A DNA stretch of 64,000 nucleotides from Ephydatia muelleri (lineage: Eukaryota > Porifera > Demospongiae > Spongillida > Spongillidae): assembly GCA_013339895.1 (NCBI GenBank), contig JABACO010000008.1, positions 764,921-828,920 on the forward strand, in the 5' to 3' direction. Below the pieces are notes generated by a model. It was not told where the DNA came from. It ran no database searches and was given only the letters and a program-made list of their open reading frames with translations. Position 1 is the first letter of the stretch. Each line of letters begins with the position of its first letter. The position numbers were made by a program, and so were the translations under genes. Below, in pieces: positions 1 to 12,287 of the stretch.

Positions 1-322
1 GATGATGATGCATACAGAGTAGATACGCTTAGTGTTATTGTAGCTATTACTAATTTAAATCTAATTTAACTTCCTCTGTATCCTCCTGAACCTGCTATTG
101 TTATTTATTTTTATCACTGAATTTATTATTCTTATAATTATCATTTTAGTATAATTAAGAAGTCATGATATACATACATACATAATGATTTTACACCAAA
201 CACAAACATAAGCAGTTAGGAGGGTGGGAGCTCGCTGGCCAAGATGGCTCTGGCGATGGACCGGTATATTCAATATTTTTATTACAAAACGTCAATTATT
301 ATCATTACAATTTAAAACTAAA
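1..322. other. AT-rich sequence with no recognisable gene
   Basis: AT-rich DNA with a short tetranucleotide run (tacatacata). No exon-like open frame with supporting splice sites was seen. It is the left flank of the foldback elements that follow. Confidence 0.5.
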
Positions 323-573
323 TGGGACAGTTTCCGCGAAAATTGCCCCACGGTTAAATGTTATAAAAATGCATCGCGTTTGAATCGTTATAACTTCCCA
401 ACGGATACCGCGATCGACTTCCTATGTTCAACACTTCATACTACACCATTTCAGTATGAAGTGTTGAAAATAAGAAGTCGATAGCGTAATCCGTTGGGAA
501 GTTATAGCGATTCAAACGCGATGCATTTTTATAACATTTTAACCGTGGGGCAATTTTCGCGGAAACTGTCCCA
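323..573. mobile_element. Foldback (MITE-like) element, about 250 bp
   Basis: A near-perfect palindrome. The left arm starts TGGGACAGTTTCCGCGAAAA and the right arm ends with its complement (CGGAAACTGTCCCA), with the centre near 448. The arms run almost the whole length, so the element has no coding capacity. It directly abuts the larger foldback at 576, which has related ends. A half-copy of the arm lies at 16990-17125, and elements with similar ends lie at 39811-40019 and 63528-63741. This looks like a non-autonomous DNA transposon; the superfamily cannot be assigned from this window. Confidence 0.75.
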
Positions 574-575
574 AA

Positions 576-1380
576 TGGGTCAGTTTCCGAGAAAATGAAA
601 AGGGGCTATATATATAAAAAGTTATAAAATGCTTCACGTTTGAATTGCTAAAACCCCATAACGGTTTAAGCAATGAACTTCCTATTTCACTTCGTGCCAC
701 TCCACTTCTCTCTACGAAAATATATTTTGGTGTCTTACCCTTGCTCCTTGCCGACGTTACAAGGCACAGTACCCCGAGGGGTTCAAAATCCAGGTAGCTC
801 CCCTGCAGGAAGGTCCAAATTGCTTCAAATTCGATATGCACGTAAAGGAGTCCTGTCACTATTGATTTCTGCAGATCGTTGATTTTTACCTCTTCCGTTA
901 TGGAGATACAGCAATGCAAAGTAAAGTCCACGTTTCCCGCTCGAATCGGGCCTTTCTCAGTCCTTGAACGCTTTCATTCTCCCGAGTGGGACTGAGAAAG
1001 GCGCGATTCGAGCGGGAAACGTGGACTTTACTTTGCATTGCTGTATCTCCATAACGGAAGAGGTAAAAATCAACGATCTGCAGAAATCAATAGTGACAGG
1101 ACTCCTTTACGTGCATATCGATTTTGAAGCAATTTGGACATTCCTGCAGGGAGCTACCTGGATTTTGTACCCCTCGGGGTACTGTGCCTTGTAACGTCGG
1201 CAAGGAGCAAGGGTAAGACACCAAAATATATTTTCGTAGAGAGAAGTGGTGTGGCACGAAGTGTTCGAAATAGGAAGTTGATTGCTTAAACCGTTATGGA
1301 GTTTTAGCGATTCAAACGTGAAGCATTTTTATAACTTTTTATATATATAGCCACTTTTCATTTTCTCGGAAACTGACCCA
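576..1380. mobile_element. Large foldback element, about 805 bp
   Basis: A long inverted repeat. The left arm begins TGGGTCAGTTTCCGAGAAAA and reads to about 960; its reverse complement occupies about 985-1380. The turn is a short unpaired stretch near 960-985. The arms differ by a few substitutions and small indels, so the copy is slightly aged. Terminal bases match the family of the 323-573 element (TGGGxCAGTTTCCGxGAAA). Open frames inside are only mirror images of one another and are not genes. Confidence 0.75.
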
Positions 1381-1787
1381 AATGTTAAATTTATCGTAAA
1401 TACAATATTACTCAGACGTAGGATTTGCCTACCCTCTATTCTCCTCCGTCGCTCTTGTCGCTCATTGCTTATGACATTATGACATCATTGACATTCCCAA
1501 CAATACATGCACATGACGTCAATTGCACATTAAGTCGCCCGTACGAGCTCTGGCTTAAGTGATACCCTAACTGAAACACTTATGATAGCATACAGACAAA
1601 TAGCTTGATGATCTTCCTGACTCCAATTTGGTATTACTTTTAACTATTGTAAAAAGGCGCACGTGGCAAGTGCAGCTGATTTAATATCTTGAAAGCTAAA
1701 CCCGGCGAAGCTAGCTAAACGATTGAAGTAATTTCTCATTTTTGTGTTGTAAAGGAAGAATGTAATTAATACAAACTGAAATACATG

Positions 1788-1920
1788 CAATTGTAAATTG
1801 CAGTAGCACAGGAATTCTCAATGTAGAAGTAGCATACATGCACGATTATGTGCATGGACACTTACACCAGCATTTCTTTTCTTTTTCACTCCTGCAGGAA
1901 TGCTGGTGTTGAAGTGCGGG
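1788..1920. repeat. Dispersed repeat, copy A
   Basis: This stretch (tgtaaattgcagtagcacagg through tgcaggaatgctggtgttgaag) is a diverged copy of about 2905-3035: same order of motifs (tgtaaattg, atgtagaagtag, catgcacgattatg, tacaccag, T-rich run, tgcaggaatgct). The two copies are about 1.1 kb apart. The repeat family is unknown. Confidence 0.55.
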
Positions 1921-2411
1921 TTGTAAAAATGCTCATGAACGCCAACATATCCTTGAACTCTAGATACGAGTACAGGAAGCAGTTTAAATACCAGAATAAT
2001 TCAAATTCATACTAGAAGAGGACTCACCGATTATCCAGAAAGGAAGAGCTGCCAGAAGTCTTCACAGGGTCCCAACAGTACTCGCTGAACCGTCGTTGCA
2101 CGTATCTCACGTGCTACGCTTACCCCGTACCTTGTCGCCGTTGTGACGCATCACCTCGAGCATCATTTCCAATCACGACAGTGCTTTTCCAAAGCGTGTT
2201 TGCAAGTTTGGACCATTCTGTCAAGAAGGCGTTAAAAGGAATATGAATAAATTACTTCCATTCGCAGAAAAAGAAATTCTAAAAACTATAAAGACTTAGT
2301 GCTGATTTGAAGTTCTTTTAGTCTGACTTGAAATTAGACATCTTTCATTATAAGTTTCAGTAGACAAACATATTCCTTTCCTATTCTATATGATGTGCGT
2401 TTGTCTAGAAG

Positions 2412-2577
2412 TAACACCTTGACTAAACTAGTCAAACTTCAAATAACGCCAATTGACAGATATCGCGGCACAAAACACACTAAGGGTTAGGCAAATCTTA
2501 ACACCTTGACTAAACTAGTCAAACTTTGAAGAACGCCAATTGACAGATATCGCGGCACAAAACACACTAAGGGTTAG
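2412..2577. repeat. Tandem duplication, period about 87 bp, two copies
   Basis: Two adjacent copies begin at about 2412 and 2499 (taacaccttgactaaactag) and end in cacactaagggttag. They differ at a few positions. The internal tgactaaactagtca is itself partly palindromic. No coding potential. Confidence 0.75.
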
Positions 2578-2667
2578 ACCTTACTTCTCTTTGCCTTGTT
2601 GAACCGAATTGAAGGATTACACGAGCGCTAACTTTGCAAGATATCGCCTTCAACGCAACTGAAAATT

Positions 2668-3130
2668 TAAAGCAGCATACATGGTTTAAATTTCGCGGTG
2701 ATTATGGCGCATGCGCATATTCATGTTTGGTAAATAAAATTACGGTATCCCAATGCAAATGTTCAGCAGTATCCCAAGAAGATTGCCACCTCTGAAGCCG
2801 CCATTTTATTTGCTAGCTGCACGATTAAAGTGTTTTGGTTTTTGTGTTGTAAAATTTAGAAACGTTTAAGCTACGTAATGAGTACAAACTTACTCAAGAA
2901 TACATGTAAATTGGAGTCGAGTACTGGAATAATAAATATAGAAGTAGTTTGCATGATCATGTTGTATTTATACACCAGGAGTGTTTTTTTTTTTTCCTTT
3001 TCACCCTTGCAGGAGTGCTAGAGTGTGGATGTTGGAGTGCAATTTCAGGCAGCATACGCGGTTTAAATTTCGCGGTTTTAAATGCGCATGCGCTTATTCA
3101 TACTTGGTAAATAGAATTACGGTATCCCCT
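2668..3130. repeat. Dispersed repeat, copies B and C
   Basis: About 2668-2750 and about 3047-3127 are diverged copies of one segment (gcagcatac, ggtttaaatttcgcgg, gcgcatgcgc, attcat, ggtaaata, attacggtatccc). About 2905-3035 matches the copy at 1788-1920. Together they suggest a repeat unit duplicated more than once in this gene-free stretch. Confidence 0.55.
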
Positions 3131-5030
3131 TGGAGGAAGGCCATCATTTTATTTGCCTTATTAATGTAGAGTATCGAGTGAGAGAAAAAGAATATTATTA
3201 AAAGGCGCCCAAAAATGTTTCGCCACCACAAGTTCTATTTTTGTTCACTTTGTTTTAAATTGGTGATATTTTGAATATCTGGATTTTTTTTTAAAAGAGC
3301 TAGCTCATAATGTGTTTAAATTTATTATCTGTTAATGGCTGGCTAAATAAACTCATATACAAATATGATTTGTTAACCTATTGTATATTATTATTATTAT
3401 TATTTATGTTTGCATTCCATTGCATAATAACAAACACAATAAAAAAAGGGTTAGGGTATTAAAAATACTATCCATGCAAAATACTAATAGCAGATAAGGC
3501 GGTCAATGGACCCAATAGTTGGCAGTAGCGATAAAATACCTGCATGCCACGGAGCGTTGTAGTTGGAGTGATTCTGTCTGCCATTTAGCTCAGCTGCATT
3601 GCTGCTGGTGGGCGTCTCTACTCCCTCTGTTTGCCTGCATTTGAAGCTATACAGACGGTGGTGAGAAATACGTGCAGTGTAAGAGTTGTGGTGTGGGAGG
3701 ACGTATTCTCCCCTAGTAGGTATTTTTATATTTGTAGGCGTGCGCACCATTACCTCCTTAGCAGCCTCTGTACCTCGTATCACTCCCCAGCTCATCTGTA
3801 CTCATTAAGCTTGTCTCTAATACGCCGGCCCCGTTTCTCCCTTTGCGCACTCACCTTACGAAGACTTTTTACATGTCAAATTACTCGGGCGACAACAGCG
3901 ACAAACAGAACCAAATTTTTTTGCTTCATTTCTACCTTCTTTTGCGAGTCTGCTCTCCAGGTCCACCATAAAAATTGGAATGCGTTTGTACGCAATTCAA
4001 GAAAAAATTTGCATGGTGAATAATGAATGTATTATTGCAATGCTCCACCTTATATCTGTGAGCAATTATTATTTATTAGTCGGAGTGGGTGGGGTTTAAA
4101 TTAATTTTATTATTTCCACAACCATATGTAACAATGATGTCAACGGACACTGAGATGTCACTGTCCCAAGATGTGTGCTGGAGTATCCCCTTATATGGTC
4201 AGGTGCATATCTCGATAAGAGCATTTCTTCTTCTGCTCACTGAATGGTTGATTCCCAGCTAATATTTGAAACTCATTTTGGCGAAGGTTCAAGAGATACA
4301 AGACACAGCAATGAAACACATGTGGCCTTACCAGCAATGGTAATGATGAGGCGCACCTGAATTGTACCTGATAGCTTCTTTTGTGTAAATGTGGGACTGT
4401 GCTTCTGTAAGGTGTTGTAGTGAGTGATGAACTCATCCAAATAGAAACTAGCCCCGCATAACAGTAAAATGACTGCCAGTCACATTATGGTTCATATTTC
4501 TTTTTTTAATTTTATCTTCAAATATTGATGTTATGGTCAACACCAATGCAGCCTTGCCCCTCCCCACAGCCACCACCACTACTCCCCCCCCCCCCCCCCC
4601 CCCCCTCCATCACAAAATCTACAAGGACAGGTAATCACACAGCTGACTGGAAAGATCAAACAATTGCTTTTGTCTCTGGCCCAATGGCATACAAGGACCT
4701 ACATGGGATGTACATGTAGACAATAGAGTTGGCCCTCCCATCATGGTCCCCTGGTACAGTGAACTACATGGACTGTGGGTCGACAAGACCACACTTGTGC
4801 TTCTTGGAGTCCATTCCAGGTCGCTGTACTCCCACATGATGGTTCCACATTGCATTGTGCTTGTGAATGACATAGGTGTGACTTCATGAAGGAGTGCCCA
4901 TCATCAAGCTTCTGCATGGCTTTGTCAAACTTTAACAGGTACTGGTAGCCCAGGAGTGGATGGTTGGTGAGCTTCATTTGTCTGCAAGCTCCCTGCTGTG
5001 GGAAGTCCAGCCACTCTGGATGACCACACT
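3131..5030. other. Intergenic DNA without a supported gene
   Basis: Both strands show only short open frames with no recognisable domain and no convincing exon chain. A homopolymeric C run lies near 4578-4605. A minus-strand frame at 4741-4977 is slightly longer than its surroundings, but I cannot assign it. Confidence 0.4.
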
Positions 5031-5034
5031 CTCG

Positions 5035-5165
5035 TTTCCTATATGGAGTTACATCACCCTAGTCTCGGCCCCACGTCACCACGCGAATGGATTACATCAT
5101 CGTACCATGTTGTGACGTTTAGAGACTGGGGCCGAGACCTCCTCACCCCCTAGTGGTGGGCTATG
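5035..5165. repeat. Short inverted repeat (possible decayed MITE)
   Basis: GTCTCGGCCCCACGTCAC on the left is mirrored by GTGACG...TGGGGCCGAGAC on the right, with an imperfect loop. The structure is short and decayed. Confidence 0.45.
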
Positions 5166-7398
5166 CAGGCTGTGACCCAGTCGAACCCCGCCAAACTCAT
5201 GTATGAAATAATATTCATTTATCACATGTTTAACATGCTGTCGTGTGTTATTTATTATCATCAGCAGCTCATGATAGTACGTCTAAATAATAAAGCGAGA
5301 TTTTATTAACCACGCCCGATGTACCATACCATTTCCGTTCTGATCAGTCAGTGCGTCAAACTGGTTCAGCCCGTCCAGCACTGCACGTTCTTGGCTGTGC
5401 ACCACATCCAGTATCACAAAGGCCGTCTCGTGTATTCAACAACAGCTTCTTCACCTCGCTGCCGTGTCACGCATAGGCGTAGGAGTCGGTGGCCCCCCTC
5501 CCCCTCCCCAATACTTTAATAAAAAGGACGCTCTATTATACGTGTACATGTACTCGTTCTTTTCATGTAAAATTAATGATTTCGCTGATTATGTGAGTCC
5601 AACGCTATTATTTTAAAATCAATAATTAGACTGCTCGCTATTTAGAGAAGATCTTAGCCATGCTTTCTTTATGGCAAAGGAAAGACGACAGGGATACTCT
5701 ACTTGGACACACTTGCCTATAGTTTGGAAACACTTTTTCTTTTACATTTGGCCTTATAATGGCATGTCGATAGATTCTTGTGTCCTGACTTGTTCATTCA
5801 TAGGGTAAGACTGCAACGTCTTCCGCAATGCCCCCTGTAAGTCAATTATTATCCATCGATCATTTGGTCCGACAATCAATGCCGGGTTGTAAATTAATAC
5901 AAGTCAGAATTGAAATTTAATTAGCACTTTACAATCAAAACCCTCATAAATCAACATATTCAAAGCCCTCCGTTATCAAAGTTTTAAGATTAAATACGTA
6001 TGTACAAAGTTGCGCATAACACGAATATGCAGGGTTAATATCAAGTAACAAGGTTCAATAGTAAGTTAACGTCATATTTCATTTAAATGTTATTAAGGTT
6101 TCAGCATTTTATTCGATAACTTATTTTAATAAACATTTATATGAAATGCAGAAAAAACAACCATTTGATTTAATGGTGAGTTATTAAAGTCAAAGTCCTT
6201 GAAAAGGGCTGTGGTTTTTAGTGATATTTACTAAAAACAGAAATCATATTTCATACTTTCAAACTTTTAATAAGTCCTCCAATTAAATTAAACTTGTCAT
6301 AATTATTTTATCTCAAAGTATTTTTACATTTATTCAATGTAATCAAACTGTGATTTAGACTGTGGCCAACGTGCGCGCTGCGCCAGAACTTCTGAGTTGT
6401 GCTGATTCTCAAATAGCCAAATCACAGTGGTACACACACAACACAAAGCACGCTCTCAGCATACAACCACTGTCTGCCAAGTTCCCACGTCAGGTGGTAT
6501 GCCTGTCCTCTGCTCTGCCAGGTTGTCACAGCTTTTAATAGCGCCGGTCTATCATTTGCCATCCATAAGGGTGTATGGTTCAATAAAGGAATAGTCTAAT
6601 GGGTTCTGCTGGGTCAGTTTGTCGAGTATGCAATATTTTAAAATTACTAATAGGTATAATATCTGGACACATGCAGTATAACCTTACTGATCAGTTGATG
6701 GCACCAAGCACTATATGCAAGCATACCTATAGTTTGCTTGTACCAAACCCAGAAACATCAAGTAAGAACTACCAATCAAAGCAGATAGGATTTGATCATA
6801 AAATGTACATGTTCACCTTACCTTTAGATCCCCTCCTAAAAACAACTCCACCTGATACTGCTTTCCTCAACCTCAATCATTTGTGAATCCATGAGGCATT
6901 TTACCTCCGTAAGCAGCGGTTCAAGGGTGGTTGCTAACATGTGATGACATTCTGGCATCTTCACCACAGCCACTGTGTGATTATCTATTCAAAGGCAATG
7001 TCATGCAGCCACCACGAACTTATCAAGTTACCTCGTGGTGAGAGCACATGTCGCTCTAGGTTCAGGATCGCATTTCTTGTGTTGTTTGTATGATGTATTA
7101 TTAATTTATCAACTAGCGCCTTTTTTTGGTAGTAGTTGTTGGTTAAATTTTTTGGTGGTAGCCTAGCTGGCATTAGGATAGAAGCTATCAGTTGTGTTGA
7201 TGTGGTGTTCTTTCTTTGTACTATAAAGTCAGTATTAGTCTTGGATGAAAGTAGCACGACGTCAGAATCATGTAATGTATGCAATGACTACATAGTTAAA
7301 GTAAGTAGAGTTACAATGCTTTGCTATTGCTCAGTGGCATTGAACATTTAGGTGAACGCACACACTAGTTCTGATGACTGCTATGCATTGATCTCACT
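5166..7398. other. Intergenic AT-rich DNA, nothing recognised
   Basis: No frame longer than about 100 codons, no recognisable protein similarity and no strong repeat was seen. A stretch near 5480 (gtcggtggccccccctcccc) resembles eroded C-tract ends of local hAT-like elements. Confidence 0.4.
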
Positions 7399-7592
7399 TT
7401 TCCATCCCTGCATCACAGCTCACACAGTGGACCATGATGTCCATAAACACCACGTATTATAGCTGGATCGCAAAGCATCATCTGAAGCCCTGTCAAGATT
7501 GTGAGGGCTTCAAATGATGCTTTGCATTCCAGCTATGATACGTGTGCTGAGGGATGTCATGGTCCACTGTGCAAGCTGTGACAGGGATGTAA
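7399..7592. mobile_element. Foldback element, about 190 bp
   Basis: Imperfect palindrome. The left arm contains CAGTGGACCATGATGTCCA and AAGCATCATCTGAAGCCCT; the right arm contains the complements in mirror order (AGGGCTTCAAATGATGCTTT and TGGTCCACTG). The centre is near 7497 and each arm is about 90 bp. It is a MITE-like non-autonomous element unrelated in sequence to the 323-1380 elements. Confidence 0.7.
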
Positions 7593-10500
7593 AAGTGCAT
7601 CTCAATGTGGATATATGAATCTCAGCTATGCATGTGCATTATCAGAAAAAAGTGTGACTGAGTTCTGTAAGTGTTCCATGGAGCCATCCAACCACAGAAA
7701 CCATTCGATCTGTGGTGTGAATATAAAGACAAAACTTTCCATTGCAGATGATTTATTGCATCACACGACATGCACATTGCATGAATGGTGATCACAAAAA
7801 ATTGAATCATACTTGAGGGAGTTTCATGGCTGACTGACTAAATTTCAGAATGCTTCAATGCATTCAGGAGGGATGGGTTGTTGTTATCTGGCTGGTGTAG
7901 GTGACGGTCAGTCAGGTAAATAGAGAAAAGGTGCTGTATTAATTGCAGTGAGCATATTTGCCTGGTGGTCCACCACTACCTAACGCTTATTGTACCTTTA
8001 GTTTTGCTTTCAAAGTTCTTTGTGACATGCACTGCTGTTAGATAGAGCTGTGATATACATTGTCTAACCAATAATTATCCACTTCCCCAGTTAGCGCCAT
8101 CGGCAATTGAAATTATGTAGCGTGATCCTTAATGGCTTACTGCACAGATGGCTTGGTCTGCACATATTTGCCACTACCTGATGGATAATAGGACAACCTT
8201 AGTACCTGCATGTGACCTTTAGCTGTTGTCACACACCCTGCAATAGTTGCATGTAAATATCCATCCCCTGTGTCTGAACCACATCATGCTCTTTCAATGC
8301 TTCTTTTTAAGATTTCTTTAATATACCCTACAGTTTAGTAAATTAAATAACCAATGCACACTAGAAATATTACCTCTTTTCACGTGTGTATGTGATGAAG
8401 ATGGAAATGAGTAGAGGGTATATTTAGTTTGTGTGTAACAAAGACAGTGACAAAATTCAAAGTAGCATAGACACATCACAACCAAAATTATATTTTACCA
8501 AATTGTTAATAATGTGTCAATTGAATGGGCTCACCACACCTGTTTAATACCTCATTAAACACAGCTGAAGAGGAAGGAATGAGAAACATTGCAAGAGACA
8601 TAATAGAAAACAACTCTGCATGGAGAAATTGCCCTGTTTCATGGTATGAAGCACCAAGTGAATCCAAATCTCAACCAGCTGGTTCTCCACCAGTAGAGGA
8701 CAATCATAGGTACATGTCTCTAACTTCCTTTGTGAGTATGGGCTGGTTATTCTGATTCAATGTTAAGTCATACTGGTTTGCATACTGGTTTGCTAACCAT
8801 GTATTCTCCTCACTTTTACCAAGAAACGACTCATGCACATCTCTATCCAGGCTGTGAACTGATACAACTCTGGTTGAACAGAAAACATTGGCAATGTGTC
8901 CTGTCTTCTGATACTTTTAATCCTTGCAGTTCACTGGTCCCAACTACGGGTGTCTCTTTCACTAAACTGACGTCAACCAATGGCATGTGATGAGTTTGCT
9001 TCAGTTTCTCCCCATCGCATCTGATCCACTCAAGCCAGCTGATTTATTGCCACAAATTGGCTCAGTACAGCCTCCGCCTGATGGATAGCTATTTGTGCCT
9101 TTTCAAGTCCAGCTGCAGTTATCAGGAAAATGATGTTCCACAAAATTACCAATCTATGGTATTGAAACCAGCACGCTTGAAGATAAAATCATCATGACAT
9201 TTGCATGCATTAACTTTGTTTATTCTTCTATGACTTTATGGGATTTCATGGTACATACTTACTCATGTGATATAGAATGGTTTGATTACTTTACAGAAAG
9301 CTTTGGACGAGCACATGAATATTTTGCTATTTAAACAGTGATGTGTTTAGAAACATTTAAAAGGCTATGGTGTTAAATGAATGTGCGTAGATGTCATTTT
9401 GACATATCTTGTATGTTCATAAAGATTCCATTATCATTGCATTGGGTGTGGTGGTGCGACTGCATGGAAAAAAGCATACAGTATGATGGTGTAGGCAGTG
9501 CTTACAATCATCTACTGAGGGTGCACAGCTGAATTGTTTTCATGTCTCGCGGTCACTTAAAGCAACCAATAAATCAATTTGTCTACAGTGGGCAGAGCAG
9601 CAAGGATAGTGAAATTTAATGTTACTGACCCATCTCTTTAGAGTAGGCCTTCTGTTGGACACAATGCCTTTCACCCCTTCCTCTAGACAGCCTTTTTGAC
9701 CAACCTTTCTTTTTCTCATCAACTTTCACCATCTCCACCACAGTTGTATTCCCATGCCATCTCCTCCCTTCACTTGTTCCCCATGCCACCTCTTCTTGAT
9801 CCCACATTGTCTTCCATGAGAGTGGGGCTGAGATGTTAGCACTATGAGGTAAAAAGGTGAGCTACACTCTAAGCATAAAAACGATGTGCTTTCACACTCC
9901 CCACATGATTTGATAAACCATGGACTAGTAGACACTTACAATAACTTTTTCTTTTCTGTAGCTTCTAATTGAGAATTGTACAGCTTTAATTATGTCACCA
10001 AGCTGTACAAAATTACTGCACTTGCAATAAGTTAAATTGTTAAATTGTAAGATATTTGTGCTGATGAGATCTTCATTGTATGCAACCTACATGTACATTG
10101 ATATGTTTCAAGCTTTGAAGTGGCACAGCAAATGCACTGGGAGAATGATGCTCATGCCTACTTTGTGGCACACTTCAGGAAGGTTTGCAGTTCAAATCCT
10201 ACTCGAGTTGTTGATGATTTGCACACACACCATTTGCAATCCCATGTATTTAGGTGTCATTGAGATGTCTAGTATGGATGTTCAAGTGGCCTACTTTATG
10301 GGAATTCCTAGAATCCATGACGCATACCTGACCAACATTTAATAAGTATTCGGGCAGTGTGACAAGTTGACAGACCCTGGCAGGATAACTCAAGTCATTA
10401 TGAATATTTTGCATCGATGAGTATTAGAAACAGGGAAAGGCAATTTTGTTAAATGAATGAATTTCTTTAATATGCAGTTCCGCACAAAATGTGCCATTTA

Positions 10501-10907
10501 TACCCCACATCGATTCCAGTTGTGTTCTAGCACTATAAACCACCCAGAATTCTTCCATGTCTCCAATTTTTCTGTGAGTGTGTGTCTGCATAAGGATATA
10601 GAGAGGTCTGAGACCGAGCAGAACATGGAGCGTCCTAGCCTACCTGTCAGAGAAGTATCACCATACCAGAGGGTGGAGTCAATGGTACACTTCAGAACCT
10701 CCATCAATCTTGGCTTTGATGTGGAGGTGGCTGGGTGCATGTCCAAGATTGGCAGTGATGGTGAAAAGTCATGTGATGCTTGCATTGATGTAAGTACAGT
10801 GCCTGCAGTGATGTTCTGTTGCACATGTCAAGTTGAGAACACAGTCAAAAAATTGTCCAACCATCCGATCACAAGGAGTCGCTCAGTCAAACTACTTCTA
10901 TCTATCA
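7593..10907. other. Intergenic DNA, nothing recognised
   Basis: Several open frames of 60-110 codons exist on both strands, for example 8525-8755 (+) and 10498-10824 (-). None shows a domain I recognise or a supporting exon chain. The minus-strand frame 10498-10824 is the most protein-like and could be a decayed transposon fragment, but I cannot assign it. Confidence 0.4.
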
Positions 10908-11363
10908 CAGTGGCGGATACAGGGGGAGGGGGGGGGGGGCGGTGGTGTCCGGACCCCCCACCACCCCCCACCCCCACCCCCTCAGACCTGATGATGAATA
11001 AAATTAAGGATTAATACTTTAATTCATTAGCGAAACCAATTAAACAACATCCCACGTGATATTCATTGTTCTACAGTTATGGCAAGCAAGCGTGTTCATT
11101 CGGGCTCGGAAAGTATCTTGAATTACTTTTCAAAGAAAGCAAAAGGTAATTTATGCATACAGGAATCGCGCGCCTGTCATGACTTCACCCACCCGATCGC
11201 GTTATCTCATTACGTGAGTGCAGCTGCGTGAATGCATGAGGGCCCACATGCACACACCACTTAGACTACTCCTCCCCCCCGCAGTCCTATTAGAAATCGA
11301 TCCAACCCCCCCCCCCCCCCCCCCCGTCCCCCTCCCTTTCAGACTTACCTCGCTACGGGCCTG
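10908..11363. mobile_element. hAT-like element ends flanking a transposase N-terminal exon
   Basis: The left end CAGTGGCGGATACAGGGGG resembles the terminus of the element at 27510. The right end reads, in reverse complement, CAGGCCCGTAGCGAGG. Long G or C tracts lie just inside each end. Between them lies the exon starting at 11079. CAG-start termini with GC-rich inner tracts are typical of hAT superfamily elements in many animals. No clear 8-bp target duplication was identified, so the two ends may belong to different insertions. Confidence 0.45.
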
Positions 11364-11930
11364 AAATTTCTTTTTTATACTTCAGTTATTTATTTTTTAT
11401 GACACATGCAGATATGGGTAAGACGCAAGTCTCTCAGAGTGTTACTGATCGTGAGGCTCATGTACCCACATCCGATGGATGCATCAATGACAGTGGTTAG
11501 TATTTTTGAACGGTAACTTGAGATTGCTGAAACTAGCAGTACTGTGATCTGTAGTTCTTCACTTACATCTGCATTCCTCCCAGACAGTTTTAGTAATTTA
11601 ACACCGATGCTTGTGAATGGTCAGTTTACCATACTATTTAATGCTTCAGTTATTTACATCTTTTTTTTTTTCACATGCAGATACGCGTAAGCACGAGGCC
11701 CATGTACCCACATCTGATGAATGCATCAATGACAGTGGTTAGTGATTTTTGAATGGTAACTTGCTATCATTGTGGAGCATATGCTTTTTTAGCTCACCCG
11801 AATCAGATTGTGGCTGAAACTAGCAGTACTGTGATCTGTAGTTCTTCACTTACATCTACATTCCTCCCAGACAGTTTTAGTCCTGCTAACTTAACACAGA
11901 TGCTTGTGAATGGTCAGTTATATTGTCTGT
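11079..11930 (+). pseudogene. hAT-type transposase-like N-terminal exons with a tandem exon duplication
   Basis: The first exon, 11079-11145, starts MASKRVHSGSESILNYFSKK and ends at a GT donor. The exon at 11412-11495 encodes a segment containing REAHVPTSDGCINDSG, and a second version at 11681-11737 encodes KHEAHVPTSDECINDSG. An associated Ser-rich segment (SSTVICSSSLTSAFLPDSFS) appears at about 11530-11630 and again at about 11815-11915. A block of about 285 bp is therefore duplicated in tandem. The N-terminal pattern of basic residues followed by LNYFSKK resembles the start of hAT-family or KIAA1586-like transposon-derived proteins. Later domains are absent here, so this is an isolated fragment. 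Family assignment is inference. Confidence 0.4.
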
Positions 11931-12049
11931 CATTTAAATGTATTTTACCATTACTGGCCTTAATTCAAATTAGCTGGTTCCAGCATTCCAACTGCAATAC
12001 AAAGTGGCCATTCTGAGATTGCATTAGGTTAGAAGCATGCGTGAATATA

Positions 12050-12198
12050 CAAGTAAATAAAAACATTTTCTAACGAGAAAGTTCTTGGTATATAGGATTG
12101 ACCAATGGTGGTGTAAAAAGCACGGAAACAAGAGTGACACCATTGGTCAATCCTATATACCAACAACTTTCTCGTTAGAGAATGTTTTTATTTACTTG
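12050..12198. mobile_element. Palindromic MITE, about 149 bp
   Basis: Left arm CAAGTAAATAAAAACATTTT, right arm the complement AAAATGTTTTTATTTACTTG with minor differences. The inner arms also pair (GGATTGACCAATGG with CCATTGGTCAATCC). The loop is only about 25 bp. No coding capacity. Confidence 0.8.
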
Positions 12199-12287
12199 TT
12201 TCATAAGTTTTTTCCTCTGGCATCTTTATAACTGGTCACAAATTGATTTTAATTTTCGAAGGGAGGGAGGGAGAGAGGTTAAAAATT

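Noticed and set aside
539-1194. Mirror-image frames with LHCCISITEEVKINDLQKS on both strands
   Set aside because: They are the two arms of the 805-bp foldback read in opposite directions; no start context, splice sites or domain.
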